Assembly: GCF_025154055.1 (NCBI RefSeq)
Contig: NZ_JAOALK010000012.1
Span: forward strand, 1 to 64,000
Direction: 5' to 3'
DNA from: Aquibacillus koreensis
GTDB lineage: Bacteria; Bacillota; Bacilli; Bacillales; Amphibacillaceae
DNA: 64,000 nt
Of this stretch, positions 17,264 to 25,910 are shown one piece after another (within the stretch, counting starts at the first letter, position 1; each line of letters begins with the position of its first letter). The notes beneath the pieces were generated by a model. That model saw nothing but the letters and a program-made list of their open reading frames with translations, searched no databases and was not told the DNA's origin. The position numbers and the translations under genes were made by a program.

Positions 17264-18025
17264 ATGAAATTACAGGACAAAGTGGCGATCGTTACTGGGG
17301 CAGCTTCAGGCATGGGGAAAGCAATTGCAGAAATGTATGCAAGTGAAGGAGCAAAAGTAATTGTTGCTGATCTAAACATCGATGGTGCTAAGGCTGTAGT
17401 AAAAGCGATTACAGATCAGAATGGTATTGCTAAAGCAGTTCAGATGAATGTTGCGAAACAAGAAGATATTGACACGATGATTGATACAGCTGTAAGTGAA
17501 TTTGGAACGTTAGATATTTTAGTTAACAATGCTGGTATTATGGATGGATTTGAACCTGTTGGGGATATTCTTGATGAGCGTTGGGACTTAATTTTTGATA
17601 TAAATACAAAAGGTGTAATGCGAGCAATGCGTAAAGCATTACCAATTTTCCTAGAAAAAGAAAGCGGTGTTATTATTAATACTGCTTCCACTGGTGGCAT
17701 TAGTGGTGCGCATGCAGGAGCTACTTACGGTGCATCTAAACATGCCGTCATCGGTCTTACAAAAAACACTGGTTTTATGTACGCACAAAAAGGGATCCGT
17801 TGTAATGCAATCGCTCCTGGTGCCGTAGAAACAAATATTTCTTCTTCCATGAAAAATATTAATCAGTTTGGCATGGAGCGCACAAAAGTGGTACAGGGTG
17901 TTATCCCTCGTATTGGACAACCAGATGAAATAGCAAAAGTAGCTTTATTCCTAGCATCAGATGACTCGAGCTTCTTAAACGGCACAGTTGTCACTGCTGA
18001 CGGTGGTTGGACTTCAGCATTCTAG
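17264..18025 (+). CDS. Short-chain dehydrogenase/reductase (SDR)
   Basis: 253 residues. It has a Rossmann cofactor motif TGAASGMGKAIAE at residue 12, NNAG near 88, catalytic Ser in the TASTGG region, and YGASK near 155-159, with PGAVETNI after it. The ATG at 17264 has GGAGGG eight bases upstream. A longer frame from 17147 has no ribosome site and is rejected. A classical NAD(P)-dependent oxidoreductase of unknown substrate, probably regulated by the divergent TetR. Confidence 0.9.
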   Translation: MKLQDKVAIVTGAASGMGKAIAEMYASEGAKVIVADLNIDGAKAVVKAITDQNGIAKAVQMNVAKQEDIDTMIDTAVSEFGTLDILVNNAGIMDGFEPVGDILDERWDLIFDINTKGVMRAMRKALPIFLEKESGVIINTASTGGISGAHAGATYGASKHAVIGLTKNTGFMYAQKGIRCNAIAPGAVETNISSSMKNINQFGMERTKVVQGVIPRIGQPDEIAKVALFLASDDSSFLNGTVVTADGGWTSAF

Positions 18026-18039
18026 AATTCCGCTAAAAA

Positions 18040-18062
18040 ATCTCGGTTAATCAAACCGAGAT
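18040..18062. terminator. Hairpin after the SDR gene
   Basis: ATCTCGGTT and AACCGAGAT arms pair perfectly 14 nt past the stop. The T run is weak on the plus strand. Confidence 0.5.
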
Positions 18063-18163
18063 GTTTCCATTTCTTAGCCATGATTAATCGCATTATATGA
18101 CTAGTGACAAAGACGCAATACCTCCGTTTTATATGCATCGAGACGATTTTCCTGTTTTCGAAA

Positions 18164-18196
18164 TGGAAACGGGAGAACCGTCCCCTTGTTCACCCT
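18164..18196. repeat. Family A repeat, single unit (A7)
   Basis: GGAAACGGGAGAACCGTCCC and CTTGTTCACC, one partial unit. Its translation gives the spurious METGEPSPC peptide found in several false frames. Confidence 0.7.
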
Positions 18197-18238
18197 TGTT
18201 TACTTCCGAATTTTATATTAACAGCTTTTCAGGTGAAA

Positions 18239-18302
18239 TGATTCGACATAACATCTCAATTCCATACAGTTATTTCCAAGGAAATATATTCTTTGACATA
18301 GG
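18239..18302. repeat. 64-nt direct repeat, left copy
   Basis: TGATTCGACATA followed by ACAGTTATTTCCAAGGAAAT and CTTTGACATAGG. The same sequence, with few changes, recurs at 19152-19215 on the other side of the LURP-one gene. Confidence 0.8.
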
Positions 18303-18433
18303 ATGATAGATTCCTATACCGCAATTTAATTAAACGTTTGTTTAAATATTTATAAAAAATTATATTTATTAAGATTACCTATTTCACAACAACAAAATGG
18401 GTACTGTGTTCTGTTGTAAGAAATGGTGAAATT

Positions 18434-18473
18434 AGACCATTTAGGCTAACAACTGTCCATCTAAATGGTCTCC
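18434..18473. repeat. Inverted repeat, possible terminator of the LURP-one gene
   Basis: GACCATTTAG and CTAAATGGTC arms over a 16-nt loop, 40 nt past the stop of the gene at 18514. The arm sequence resembles the IS1182-like element end at 148-214, so it may be an IS remnant. Confidence 0.45.
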
Positions 18474-18513
18474 TCGTTCACAATAATTCAGATAAGAGCC
18501 GTTAAATGTAAAC

Positions 18514-19035
18514 TTACGAACCGCCTGCAGCACCATTACTAGCTGCAGCACTGTTTTGTTTTTGGATCATATTAACCCCCATGACAACAGCGATTAACTC
18601 TTCGTTTGATAGGTTGGATGAATGGTTTTTAAGGTTATATGCAGACGATTGGAAGAAGTTGCTTATTTTCCTGAATTCTGCAACTAACGATTCATTTTGA
18701 TCCAAAATATCATAATCCTTAGAAAATGCTTCTGATCTAATGATATAATCTCCACTTCTATAAGATTGATAAACAAATTTTTTCGACAAAAAAGAAAGAC
18801 GTTGCTTTAGTTTACCAATCTCTTGATCATGCTTATCCTTTACACTCCACCCACGTGAAAAAAATGGAAAGTTTCCTTTTATCATGACATTCCCATCTCT
18901 GTCTAGTATTTCAACACTTGATGAAAAAGCACTTTTTAGATTTAGTGAACCGATTTGTTCTTGGTTTTCATTATAAATCTCCGTGATACCCGCTGAAAAA
19001 AAGTTATCTTTAAAGAATATGGATCCCGACATCAA
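18514..19035 (-). CDS. LURP-one-related / YxjI-like (tubby-fold) protein
   Basis: 173 residues with the alternating beta pattern of the LURP-one/tubby C-terminal-like fold: FKDNFFSAGITEIYNE, QIGSLNLKSAF, VEILDRDGNVMIKG, then LSFLSKKFVYQ. The tail is Ala/Gly-rich (SAAASNGAAGGS). The family function is unclear, possibly membrane-lipid binding. The gene is bracketed by the direct repeats at 18239 and 19152, suggesting it is a small mobile or duplicated unit. Confidence 0.7.
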   Translation of the reverse strand: MMSGSIFFKDNFFSAGITEIYNENQEQIGSLNLKSAFSSSVEILDRDGNVMIKGNFPFFSRGWSVKDKHDQEIGKLKQRLSFLSKKFVYQSYRSGDYIIRSEAFSKDYDILDQNESLVAEFRKISNFFQSSAYNLKNHSSNLSNEELIAVVMGVNMIQKQNSAAASNGAAGGS

Positions 19036-19151
19036 AACGCCCCCTATAGTGTACTTCTACTAGTATATACGGTGCATAGTTAGGAAACGTTTCATGGAAG
19101 TGTGTGTCGTCTGTGGTTAACAATAGTTTGGTTTCGTATTAGCGTAAGGAC

Positions 19152-19215
19152 TGATTCGACATATCACCTCAATTCCCCACAGTTATTTCCAAGGAAATAT
19201 ATCCTTTGACATAGG
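19152..19215. repeat. 64-nt direct repeat, right copy
   Basis: Near-identical to 18239-18302, same orientation. The two copies flank the LURP-one-like gene about 0.9 kb apart. Confidence 0.8.
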
Positions 19216-19385
19216 CCAAAGGATTCATATGATTTAATAATTGTTCATTTACTAATCATATAGATTGATGAATATTAACTAAAAAAACATGGAAGAGTAA
19301 TAAAGAAAACTACAATAGAGATGTCTCCCAATTCCGACTTGTGTTGACTGAAGACAATCTATATAGATGGGTTCGTGACATTAAA

Positions 19386-19449
19386 ATAGTGCCTGTACCC
19401 TCCCGTAATCTGTCGAAACTAACAAGTCATGGCTAGGCACAGGCACTGC
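19386..19449. repeat. Family B repeat (B1)
   Basis: AGTGCCTGTACC at the left end and GGCACAGGCACT at the right, with CCCGTAA and TGTCGAAA inside. Located next to a degraded copy of the Sel1 gene end. Confidence 0.75.
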
Positions 19450-19465
19450 AATAAGTGCGATAATT

Positions 19466-19567
19466 TTTAATACTCCCTCAACCGCTGCTTCGCTTGATCA
19501 TCACTTCTTAAAGCAGCTTTTCATCTTAAAAATTCGATTCCAATCCTTCTCTCATAACAAAGACTTA
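19466..19567 (-). pseudogene. Degraded copy of the 3' end of the Sel1 gene
   Basis: ACTCCCTCAACCGCTGCTTC with TTAAAGCAGCTTTT and CTCTCATAACAAAGAC repeat the 3' end of the Sel1-repeat gene (19937-20056) with gaps. It shows that this stretch was duplicated and the second copy lost its coding sense. Confidence 0.7.
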
Positions 19568-19593
19568 ATCTAATATTTTTAAATTCATTACGC

Positions 19594-19842
19594 TTACAAA
19601 ACAAGATCTAGTTCATAATCTTCAGAGTCATCCGCTTCTCCTGTTATGCAAGTGAAACACATATCCGAACCTACAATACCTGAACCAATTACCCATATTG
19701 GTTGATTACATTGCATGCAACCAATACCGTTTTTTCTCCTTTTAGCAGCCGCTAGGATATTTTTCTTTATTTCTTTTTTATTGTTATTTGACTTTTCATC
19801 AATCTTTTTGTTTACAAATTCGTCAATGGAAATAGGCACCAT
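19594..19842 (-). CDS. Small protein with two CxxC zinc-ribbon motifs
   Basis: 82 residues: a Lys/Asn-rich helix to about residue 38, then CMQC and CFTC pairs 22 residues apart with IWVIGSGIVGS between them, and an acidic C-terminus. The cysteine arrangement suggests a zinc ribbon. I do not recognise the family. It lies between the Sel1 gene and a degraded copy of that gene's end, so it may have come with the duplication. Confidence 0.5.
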   Translation of the reverse strand: MVPISIDEFVNKKIDEKSNNNKKEIKKNILAAAKRRKNGIGCMQCNQPIWVIGSGIVGSDMCFTCITGEADDSEDYELDLVL

Positions 19843-19876
19843 ATACTAATCTCACAGACCTCTCTATTTAAATTTA

Positions 19877-19932
19877 CTGTCATCAACCGTAAAATGTCGA
19901 ATCTGACGTATCACAGTGTGTACAGACACTAC
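19877..19932. repeat. Degenerate family B repeat
   Basis: AACCGTAAAATGTCGAATCTGAC-type core (19885-19907) with GACACTACC at the end. Left boundary eroded. Confidence 0.45.
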
Positions 19933-19941
19933 CATAAAAAT

Positions 19942-20937
19942 TCATAACTCCCCCAACCGCTGCTTTGCCTGATCATCACCTTTTAAAGCAGCTTTTTGAT
20001 ACCAATATTTCGCTTTTTTCATATTAACCTGGGTACCAATCCCACTCTCATAACAAAGACCAAGATTAAACTCCCCATAAGAGTCACCACGATCAGCTGC
20101 CATTTGATACCATTCTATTGCTTCGTCCCCTCGCCCATCTTCCACTGCCTCATGTCCTAGGCGATTTGCCGCAAACACATCACCAGCAAGTGCGGATTCG
20201 GTAAACCATCGCTTGGATTCTGCCATGTCTATTTCTGTCCCAACACCGTTTTCATACATATAACCAAGGGTGTACATGGCTTCTGGTACGCCTTTATCAG
20301 CGGCTTCCATAAAAATTTCTAGCGCTCTCTTTTCATCCTTTTCCACATACTCCCCACGCAAATACATGTCCGCATAATTGTTTAGCGCGTCCCCATGACC
20401 TTTTTCGGCAGCTTCTTTATAATAAAAATACGTTTTTTCCAAATCATGTTCCACAACTTTTCCAACAAAATATTCATTACCTAACCAATAAAGCGCATCC
20501 GCACTACCGGCTTCGGCTGCTGCTTGAAACCAGTCAAAGGCCCAACCACCGCGCTCGATTGACTTATAAAAGTGACCAAGTTGAAACTGGGCATCTGCGT
20601 TACCTTTGAAGGCTTTTTGATACAGGGAGATAACTTCCGCTTCTTCCTGTTCATCGATATAGATTACCGGTGGATCATTTGTGGGATTGATAGTTTCAGA
20701 TAATATAATTTCTAAATCACGTAATAATATAGGTTTGTATTTTTTCTGAAAAGTAGTTACATGCACTAACTGCGTGTACAAGATATGCATATCGTCAGGA
20801 AGATTACTTGTTGAAGCAACACATTCTCTTAAAATCAAAGAAAGTTCTTCAAGAAAATGATCACTTGCGGTTAGATTTGCTAGTAGTTCAGCAGCTACCG
20901 AGTGACCATTTCTAGATAATTCTTGTTGCAAATCCAC
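19942..20937 (-). CDS. Sel1-repeat (TPR-like) protein
   Basis: 331 residues. After about 95 residues of non-repeat helical sequence there are six Sel1 repeats of about 36 residues, with the pattern AxxxLGxxYxxGxGxxxDxxKAxxWxxKAAxxG (for example GNADAQFQLGHFY, GYMYENGVGTEIDMAESKRW, NLGLCYESGIGT). These form a solenoid for protein binding. No enzymatic motif and no signal peptide, so it is probably cytosolic. The role is unknown. A degraded copy of its 3' end lies downstream at 19466. Confidence 0.85.
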   Translation of the reverse strand: MDLQQELSRNGHSVAAELLANLTASDHFLEELSLILRECVASTSNLPDDMHILYTQLVHVTTFQKKYKPILLRDLEIILSETINPTNDPPVIYIDEQEEAEVISLYQKAFKGNADAQFQLGHFYKSIERGGWAFDWFQAAAEAGSADALYWLGNEYFVGKVVEHDLEKTYFYYKEAAEKGHGDALNNYADMYLRGEYVEKDEKRALEIFMEAADKGVPEAMYTLGYMYENGVGTEIDMAESKRWFTESALAGDVFAANRLGHEAVEDGRGDEAIEWYQMAADRGDSYGEFNLGLCYESGIGTQVNMKKAKYWYQKAALKGDDQAKQRLGEL

Positions 20938-21003
20938 TTAAAAGACACCTTTCTATTATTCAATTTTCTAGAGTATCTCATATTTTAGGATAACTTGGAA
21001 GTA

Positions 21004-21082
21004 CAGGGGTCTGACCCTTCTCATGGACAAATGTCCACAAAAGGGGTCTGACCCCCGCATACGGAGGGCCAGACCCCGACCT
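21004..21082. repeat. Family C-type palindromes (C1)
   Basis: AGGGGTCTGACCC, TGGACAAATGTCCA and AGGGGTCTGACCCCC plus GGGCCAGACCCC: repeated GGGGTCTGACCCC palindromes without the TTTCGACA part, between the Sel1 and MFS genes. One hairpin may act as terminator of the MFS gene. Confidence 0.6.
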
Positions 21083-21085
21083 CTT

Positions 21086-22306
21086 CTATAAGTTATTATG
21101 CACTACCTGTTTCGTACCTTCTATTTTTAATGACGTTTTTCGAACGAATATAAAATAGGACAAAAAGGCTAATACGCTTGCTGATAGGATAACAATCCCC
21201 ATTGGAATTGCTGTATGTTCCCCTGCTATTCCCGCAAGTGGGGCAGCTAATGATCCGAGTACGAATGGTAATACACCTAGTAATGCAGATGCACTTCCTG
21301 CAATATGTCCCTTTGATTCAATTGCTAAAGAAAAACAGGATGTCGCAATAATACTGATAGACATGACTAGAAAGAAAATCGGAATCGCCACAGCTACGAT
21401 TGGTGCCTTTAACAGAAGAGCAGTAAGCAATATAATAGCAGAACAATTAGAAAGAGCTAAGCCGATCTTCAAAAATGTCTTCTCAGATACAATCGTTACT
21501 CGCCCTACAATTTGTGTACCAATGATTAATCCAACACCATTTATACCAAATAAGAAGCTAAACACTTGCGGCGAAACGCCATAAATATTTTGATAAACAA
21601 AAGGAATCCCAGATACATAGGCAAAGATTCCAGCAATCACAAAACCTTGCGCAAAAGCATAACCCGCAAATTCCCGGTCCTTCAATAAGGAGCCAAAATT
21701 CCCAATCACTTTCTTCAAATTACTAGGGATGCGCTTTTCTGTCGGTAATGTTTCTTCCAACTTCCATACTACAGTTAGCGTTAAAGCCAAACTAACGCTA
21801 GCCAAGACAAGGAAAACCACTTTCCAATCTGCAAAAGTTAGAATAGCACCACCCATGATCGGTGCTACAATTGGGCCAAGATTCCCAATCAACATCAACG
21901 TAGCAAAAAACTTCGTTAGCTCTCGTCCGTTATATAAATCCCGAACAATCGCCCTTGAAATAACCAGTCCCCCTGCCGCTGCAAACCCTTGGATAAAACG
22001 GGAAACAATCAATGTATAGATATTAGGTGCAATCGCACAAGCCAACGAAGATAGTAAGTACAAGCCGAGAAAAATAATCAAAGGTTTGCGTCGACCTTGG
22101 ACATCACTCATAGGCCCAATGATTAACTGCCCTAAACCTAGACCTAGCAAGCATGTTGTTAAACTTATTTGTACTAATGAAGCTTTTGTATCAAAATCTT
22201 CTACAATCGTTGGAAAGGAAGGCAAATACATATCGATCGTGAAAGGACCTAATATGGAAAGGGAGCCTAACAGAAAAGCCAACTGTAACCGTTTATTCTT
22301 ATTCAA
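21086..22306 (-). CDS. Bcr/CflA-type MFS drug efflux transporter (DHA1)
   Basis: 406 residues with about 12 membrane segments. DMYLPSFPTI in helix 1 and GPMSDVQGRRKPLI (motif A) near residue 65 are typical of the Bcr/CflA group, which exports bicyclomycin, chloramphenicol and similar compounds. Start is TTG at 22306 with AGGGTGAT seven bases upstream. It stands alone, divergent from the small membrane peptide at 22505. Confidence 0.9.
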   Translation of the reverse strand: MNKNKRLQLAFLLGSLSILGPFTIDMYLPSFPTIVEDFDTKASLVQISLTTCLLGLGLGQLIIGPMSDVQGRRKPLIIFLGLYLLSSLACAIAPNIYTLIVSRFIQGFAAAGGLVISRAIVRDLYNGRELTKFFATLMLIGNLGPIVAPIMGGAILTFADWKVVFLVLASVSLALTLTVVWKLEETLPTEKRIPSNLKKVIGNFGSLLKDREFAGYAFAQGFVIAGIFAYVSGIPFVYQNIYGVSPQVFSFLFGINGVGLIIGTQIVGRVTIVSEKTFLKIGLALSNCSAIILLTALLLKAPIVAVAIPIFFLVMSISIIATSCFSLAIESKGHIAGSASALLGVLPFVLGSLAAPLAGIAGEHTAIPMGIVILSASVLAFLSYFIFVRKTSLKIEGTKQVVHNNL

Positions 22307-22504
22307 ATTTCTATCACCCTTCTACAATGTTGTATGAAACTCAGAAGCTATTTATCTTTGATTCTCTTATCACTTTAAACAGTGTATAACTTTAGAGAAG
22401 TTTTTTCACTATTTATGATTTTTAATATAGGGGTCTGCTCATTAAACAATTAACTGTCATAAAAGTTTAAATGCTTCGATAAAGTTAGGTAAGGAGGTGT
22501 GTTG

Positions 22505-22669
22505 ATGCATCATTCAAAAGCATGGGTGATTGTTTGGTTTTTAGTAGCCATCGTACTAATAGGGATTGGTTTTCAAATACTTTACTTATCTGGTCAAAGT
22601 CAACCAGACACCGAAAATATAAACAATAATACGGAAGTTATCGATGATGAAGGAGCAGAATCTGATTAG
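22505..22669 (+). CDS. Small membrane protein
   Basis: 54 residues with a strong AAGGAGGTG ribosome site. One membrane helix (AWVIVWFLVAIVLIGIG) is followed by a Ser/Gln/Asn/Asp-rich tail ending in DDEGAESD. Divergent from the MFS transporter. Family not recognised. It is likely a genuine small protein because of the ribosome site and clean helix. Confidence 0.6.
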   Translation: MHHSKAWVIVWFLVAIVLIGIGFQILYLSGQSQPDTENINNNTEVIDDEGAESD

Positions 22670-22857
22670 TTCTTGGTATAAAGATCCGATCGTTTAGTAA
22701 TGAGGATGTTTGTAAATTTTCCCACACTTACCTAGGATAAGTAACACCTATAATTCCCTCTTAAGAATAAAACTTTCCATAATAGCCTGTCACTACCATA
22801 ATTTTTTATGACTTTTCAATTTTATTCCTTCGATAATAACTTTATGTAGAAAAAACA

Positions 22858-22918
22858 AATAGTGCCTGTTCGCCACCTGATCTGTTAAAAACGGCATATC
22901 ACAGGTGGCTCACAGGTT
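22858..22918. repeat. Family B repeat (B2)
   Basis: AGTGCCTGTTCGCCACCTGA and CACAGGTGGCTCACAGG, ending 9 nt before the GDPD stop codon. Confidence 0.7.
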
Positions 22919-22926
22919 TATGGCAT

Positions 22927-23904
22927 TTATTTTTGTAAAACAGGAGCAATAATGTCAATACGATTTGTCCATATTCCACCTGTATAATTTGTAGGAAGAT
23001 CTCCTATATCCTCTTTTTCATCATAACCTTCCGACCATTTGCCATCACCCTTAACGAGGACTACCCTTGTGTTAGCATTTTCCATTCGGTTTATAAATTT
23101 GTTTGGGAATCCCCACAAATAGGATGCAAACTTTTCTGGGATATGTAATTGCGTATTTTCGCACGATGCCGGTACATACCCTGTCCACCCAACTGCTGCG
23201 TATTGAAGTAGACACCCTTTTAACGTATCCATTGACATGACGCGTAGTTCAGGGCGTTTATCTTTCAACGTTGCGATTGGATTGTCGCCACCATAAATGG
23301 TAAGCTCTTTTAACCGTTCGTCTGGATACTTACGAAGATATTGGGACAAAAGCTCCCCTTCATTTGGGTCATTACTTTTGATATGAATTAAAAAAGACTG
23401 ATCTGGAAAATGGGACAGCACTTCATCTAATGTAGGCATTAACCCGACTCCTTTCCCACGAAAAGGGTACGTTTCTCCGTTATTAGCCGTATAGCCATAA
23501 CCAACATCTAGCTGTTTTAACTCTTTCATCGTGTGTTCTCTCGTTACGCCTTCTCCATCTGTTCTACACTCCAGTGTCCAATCATGAAAAACAGCAAATT
23601 CTCCGTCTGTTGTGGGATGAACATCGATCTCTACCACATCTGCCCCAGCTTCAAAAGCCGCTTCCATGGAAGGGATGGTGTTTTCTAAATAAGGATGATC
23701 AGGTTCGTAAATTCGCTCCGCAGTACATGTTTCACCAGTAATTCCTTCCATATGGAAAGTCTGTGCTAATCCACGATGAGCTAACAAGAAAGGCTCTCTA
23801 TCAGTATCCTTAGTAAATAAGGAAGTGTTATTTAGATACATAAATGCGACTAAAATAAAAACTAGGATGAAAAACCTTTTGAGTGTACGTTTTAATTTTT
23901 TCAT
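22927..23904 (-). CDS. Glycerophosphodiester phosphodiesterase (GDPD), membrane-anchored
   Basis: 325 residues. An N-terminal membrane anchor (FFILVFILVAFMYL) is followed by the GDPD domain: LAHRGLAQ at about 42, ENTIPSMEAAFEAGADVVEIDV with the metal-binding Glu/Asp near 75-95, and FHDWTL with the second catalytic His. It cleaves glycerophosphodiesters to glycerol 3-phosphate. The ATG at 23904 has GGGAGG five bases upstream. A TTG four codons earlier lies inside that site and is rejected. Extracytoplasmic location is inferred from the anchor. Confidence 0.9.
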   Translation of the reverse strand: MKKLKRTLKRFFILVFILVAFMYLNNTSLFTKDTDREPFLLAHRGLAQTFHMEGITGETCTAERIYEPDHPYLENTIPSMEAAFEAGADVVEIDVHPTTDGEFAVFHDWTLECRTDGEGVTREHTMKELKQLDVGYGYTANNGETYPFRGKGVGLMPTLDEVLSHFPDQSFLIHIKSNDPNEGELLSQYLRKYPDERLKELTIYGGDNPIATLKDKRPELRVMSMDTLKGCLLQYAAVGWTGYVPASCENTQLHIPEKFASYLWGFPNKFINRMENANTRVVLVKGDGKWSEGYDEKEDIGDLPTNYTGGIWTNRIDIIAPVLQK

Positions 23905-24188
23905 ATTTCCTCCCAAAGTTCATAATACCACTTAGCTCATTTTAACATTCTAGTCTCTTAAATCCTTCACTATTTTTGTTAAATGTGAATCAAACGCTGC
24001 CCACAACGCAGACAGCCGCAACCATTACGAATCGAAACTTCCCGCATCCTAAACGAAGAATAGCACAGTAACAACTCCATCCAGCACCGCATACCAAACC
24101 ATGCCATGGCTAAGACTAGAAATACACTTCATATTTACAAGAACGTTTGTTCGTATTATAATAAAAAATAAAAAGCGAGTGTTTTTAC

Positions 24189-24578
24189 ATGCTTAATCAA
24201 CAGATGAACACGACTCTACACGCATATATTGTTTTACCTATGGTACTTAAAGTATTTAAACAAGATTATGCTTTCTTTGAAAACGAGCAATTGATCGCTA
24301 AGATTGTATATTTGGATAAATTAGATACAGTGATTGCTTCTGTCCAGGATGACCTTGCTACCGTTAAGAAAACGATCTATAACACGTATCACATGAAAGT
24401 ACGGAACCTTGGGAAGCAAGATGGTTTTATCCGTTATGACTGGCAAACACCTGACGACTCTGGGGATTTATTATTCACCCCTGAACAGCTACGCGATCTC
24501 ACGAAAGATATGATGCGTTTATATTTGTTTGGCTTCTTATCTCGTAAAGTAACGCCTTCGAATAGAGCATGGTTTTAA
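24189..24578 (+). CDS. Hypothetical protein
   Basis: 129 residues, no membrane span or signal. VRNLGKQDGFIRYDWQTPDD near 90 and DLTKDMMRLYLFGFL near 115 are its most distinctive segments. The ribosome site is weak, so an internal ATG at 24204 is possible. A terminator follows at 24718 after an unusual structured stretch. Family not recognised. Confidence 0.55.
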   Translation: MLNQQMNTTLHAYIVLPMVLKVFKQDYAFFENEQLIAKIVYLDKLDTVIASVQDDLATVKKTIYNTYHMKVRNLGKQDGFIRYDWQTPDDSGDLLFTPEQLRDLTKDMMRLYLFGFLSRKVTPSNRAWF

Positions 24579-24620
24579 ATTTTTTTGTAGTGCCATTAAG
24601 CGCTGTTAAATTTGTAAACT

Positions 24621-24765
24621 GATTTTTTTAAAAAAAAATCGAGTGGCGGCAACCACTCGCGAAAGTGACAACAGAACGCATAATGTGCGGATGACCAAAG
24701 TTTGATCAGTAATTCAAAAGAAGTAGCCGTTCCCCTTAATCGAGGGCGGTTACTTCTTTTTTGTT
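24621..24765 (+). ncRNA. Structured RNA candidate with terminator
   Basis: Between two plus-strand genes there is a series of hairpins: CGAGTGG/CCACTCG (24640-24659), CGCA/TGCG (24677-24689), then a terminator AAGAAGTAGCCG/CGGTTACTTCTT with a T run (24718-24764). It does not match a riboswitch I know. It could be a long 3' UTR, an attenuator, or an independent small RNA. Confidence 0.35.
24718..24764 (+). terminator. Rho-independent terminator
   Basis: Twelve-bp arms AAGAAGTAGCCG and CGGTTACTTCTT with a T-rich tail, separating the hypothetical gene from the HPr-like gene. Confidence 0.8.
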
Positions 24766-24913
24766 TAGGTGTACGACAATAGTGATATGTTCCTATTGAA
24801 ACACAATTAACATATGTTTGTTACATTCGTTACGTATTCTTAAACAAATGAAGCGTTTCAACAGGAGCATAAACGTGTAAATATATAGCAAGCAAATGAT
24901 AAGGAGGAAAAAA

Positions 24914-25210
24914 ATGACACAACTATTATCCACAAAAGTTGTAATTAAAGATTATATCCCTGTTCAAAACATGCTTACCATCTATGAGATAATGAAGAAT
25001 TTTAATGGCTCCATCTACTTGTTAGATCAACAACGCCTGATACGCTCTGATCACCTATCAAGATTAATATCCTTTTTACTCACTTGTAAAAGCAATAAGG
25101 AAGTAAAAATGGTTATCAAGGGGAAGGACGCACAAAAAACGCTTGCATTACTCAAAAGCTACTTAACCAATCAGCATCACAAAAATAACGCACCGTTATT
25201 AACCAAATAA
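24914..25210 (+). CDS. HPr-like protein lacking the phosphorylated histidine
   Basis: 98 residues with AAGGAGG nine bases before the ATG. The pattern of strands and helices and the segment SRLISFLLTCKSNKEVKMVI with KGKDAQKTLALLKSYL resembles HPr domains of the phosphotransferase system. The active-site region that should carry His15 reads IPVQNMLTIYEIM, with no His, and Ser46 is in a different context. It would therefore be a regulatory relative, like Crh, rather than a phosphocarrier. It is followed 46 nt later by a universal stress protein gene. Confidence 0.55.
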   Translation: MTQLLSTKVVIKDYIPVQNMLTIYEIMKNFNGSIYLLDQQRLIRSDHLSRLISFLLTCKSNKEVKMVIKGKDAQKTLALLKSYLTNQHHKNNAPLLTK

Positions 25211-25256
25211 AATTTGTTTTTTTATCGCTTTTTACTAAAAAAGGGAGTGGATCATA

Positions 25257-25760
25257 ATGTGTAACACTAGAACATTTTCAAAAATATTAATCGCGTTCGA
25301 CGGAACAGAAGGAAGTGTCAAAGCATTAAAGACGGCGGAAAAAATGGCTAAGCTTCATGATGCTTCGTTGACAGTGACTTATGTGTACAATGGCACAGCT
25401 GCTAGTAGGGATACGGATACTTTTGAATCCGTTATTACTCCTATAATTTATAACTCCGCAAATGCAACAGCTAGTGATGATCGTAACGTTTATCATCAAC
25501 AGTCTAACGTAACAGAAAACGTGTCCGAAACTATTCTCTCAGATGCAAAAAACAGATTAACAGATGCAATTACAGAAGTTAATTATCATATTTTAGAAGG
25601 GGATCAAGCGAAGGAGATTTGTACATTTGCTAATGATGAGGAATTCGATCTAATTGTGATTGGAAATCGGGGGCATACAGGTGTGAAAAAAATTGTCCTT
25701 GGTAGTGTTAGTAATACGGTAACCAATCTTGCTAATTGCCCCGTATTAGTCGTTAAATAA
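25257..25760 (+). CDS. Universal stress protein (UspA family)
   Basis: 167 residues. The N-terminus KILIAFDGTEGSVKALKTAE and the C-terminal ATP-binding loop GNRGHTGVKKIVLGSVS (G-2x-G-9x-G-S) mark an ATP-binding UspA domain. A Ser/Thr/Asn-rich insertion covers residues 45-85. AAGGGAGTGG precedes the ATG. It is probably in one unit with the HPr-like gene and has a stress role by family. Confidence 0.9.
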   Translation: MCNTRTFSKILIAFDGTEGSVKALKTAEKMAKLHDASLTVTYVYNGTAASRDTDTFESVITPIIYNSANATASDDRNVYHQQSNVTENVSETILSDAKNRLTDAITEVNYHILEGDQAKEICTFANDEEFDLIVIGNRGHTGVKKIVLGSVSNTVTNLANCPVLVVK

Positions 25761-25781
25761 AAACACGTACCATGATAAACC

Positions 25782-25842
25782 GGTGCCTGTAATCACCCGT
25801 CAAATGTCTACACCGACAATTCACGTGCGGTCACAGGCACTA
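25782..25842. repeat. Family B repeat (B3)
   Basis: GGTGCCTGTAATCACCCGT and GCGGTCACAGGCACT, with TGTC...GACA inside. Located past the usp gene and may end its transcript. Confidence 0.75.
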
Positions 25843-25910
25843 CATTCATTACTTACGCCAAAATATTAATCTACATATTTGCCGCTAAAAACCCGTCGCT
25901 TTTACACCAT

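Noticed and set aside
18097-18306. 69-residue frame on the plus strand
   Set aside because: It runs through a family A unit and the 64-nt direct repeat, with no ribosome site.
24848-24859. TGAAGCGTTTCA as a cre site for the HPr-like gene
   Set aside because: It is one base short of the CcpA consensus spacing, so the match is not good enough.
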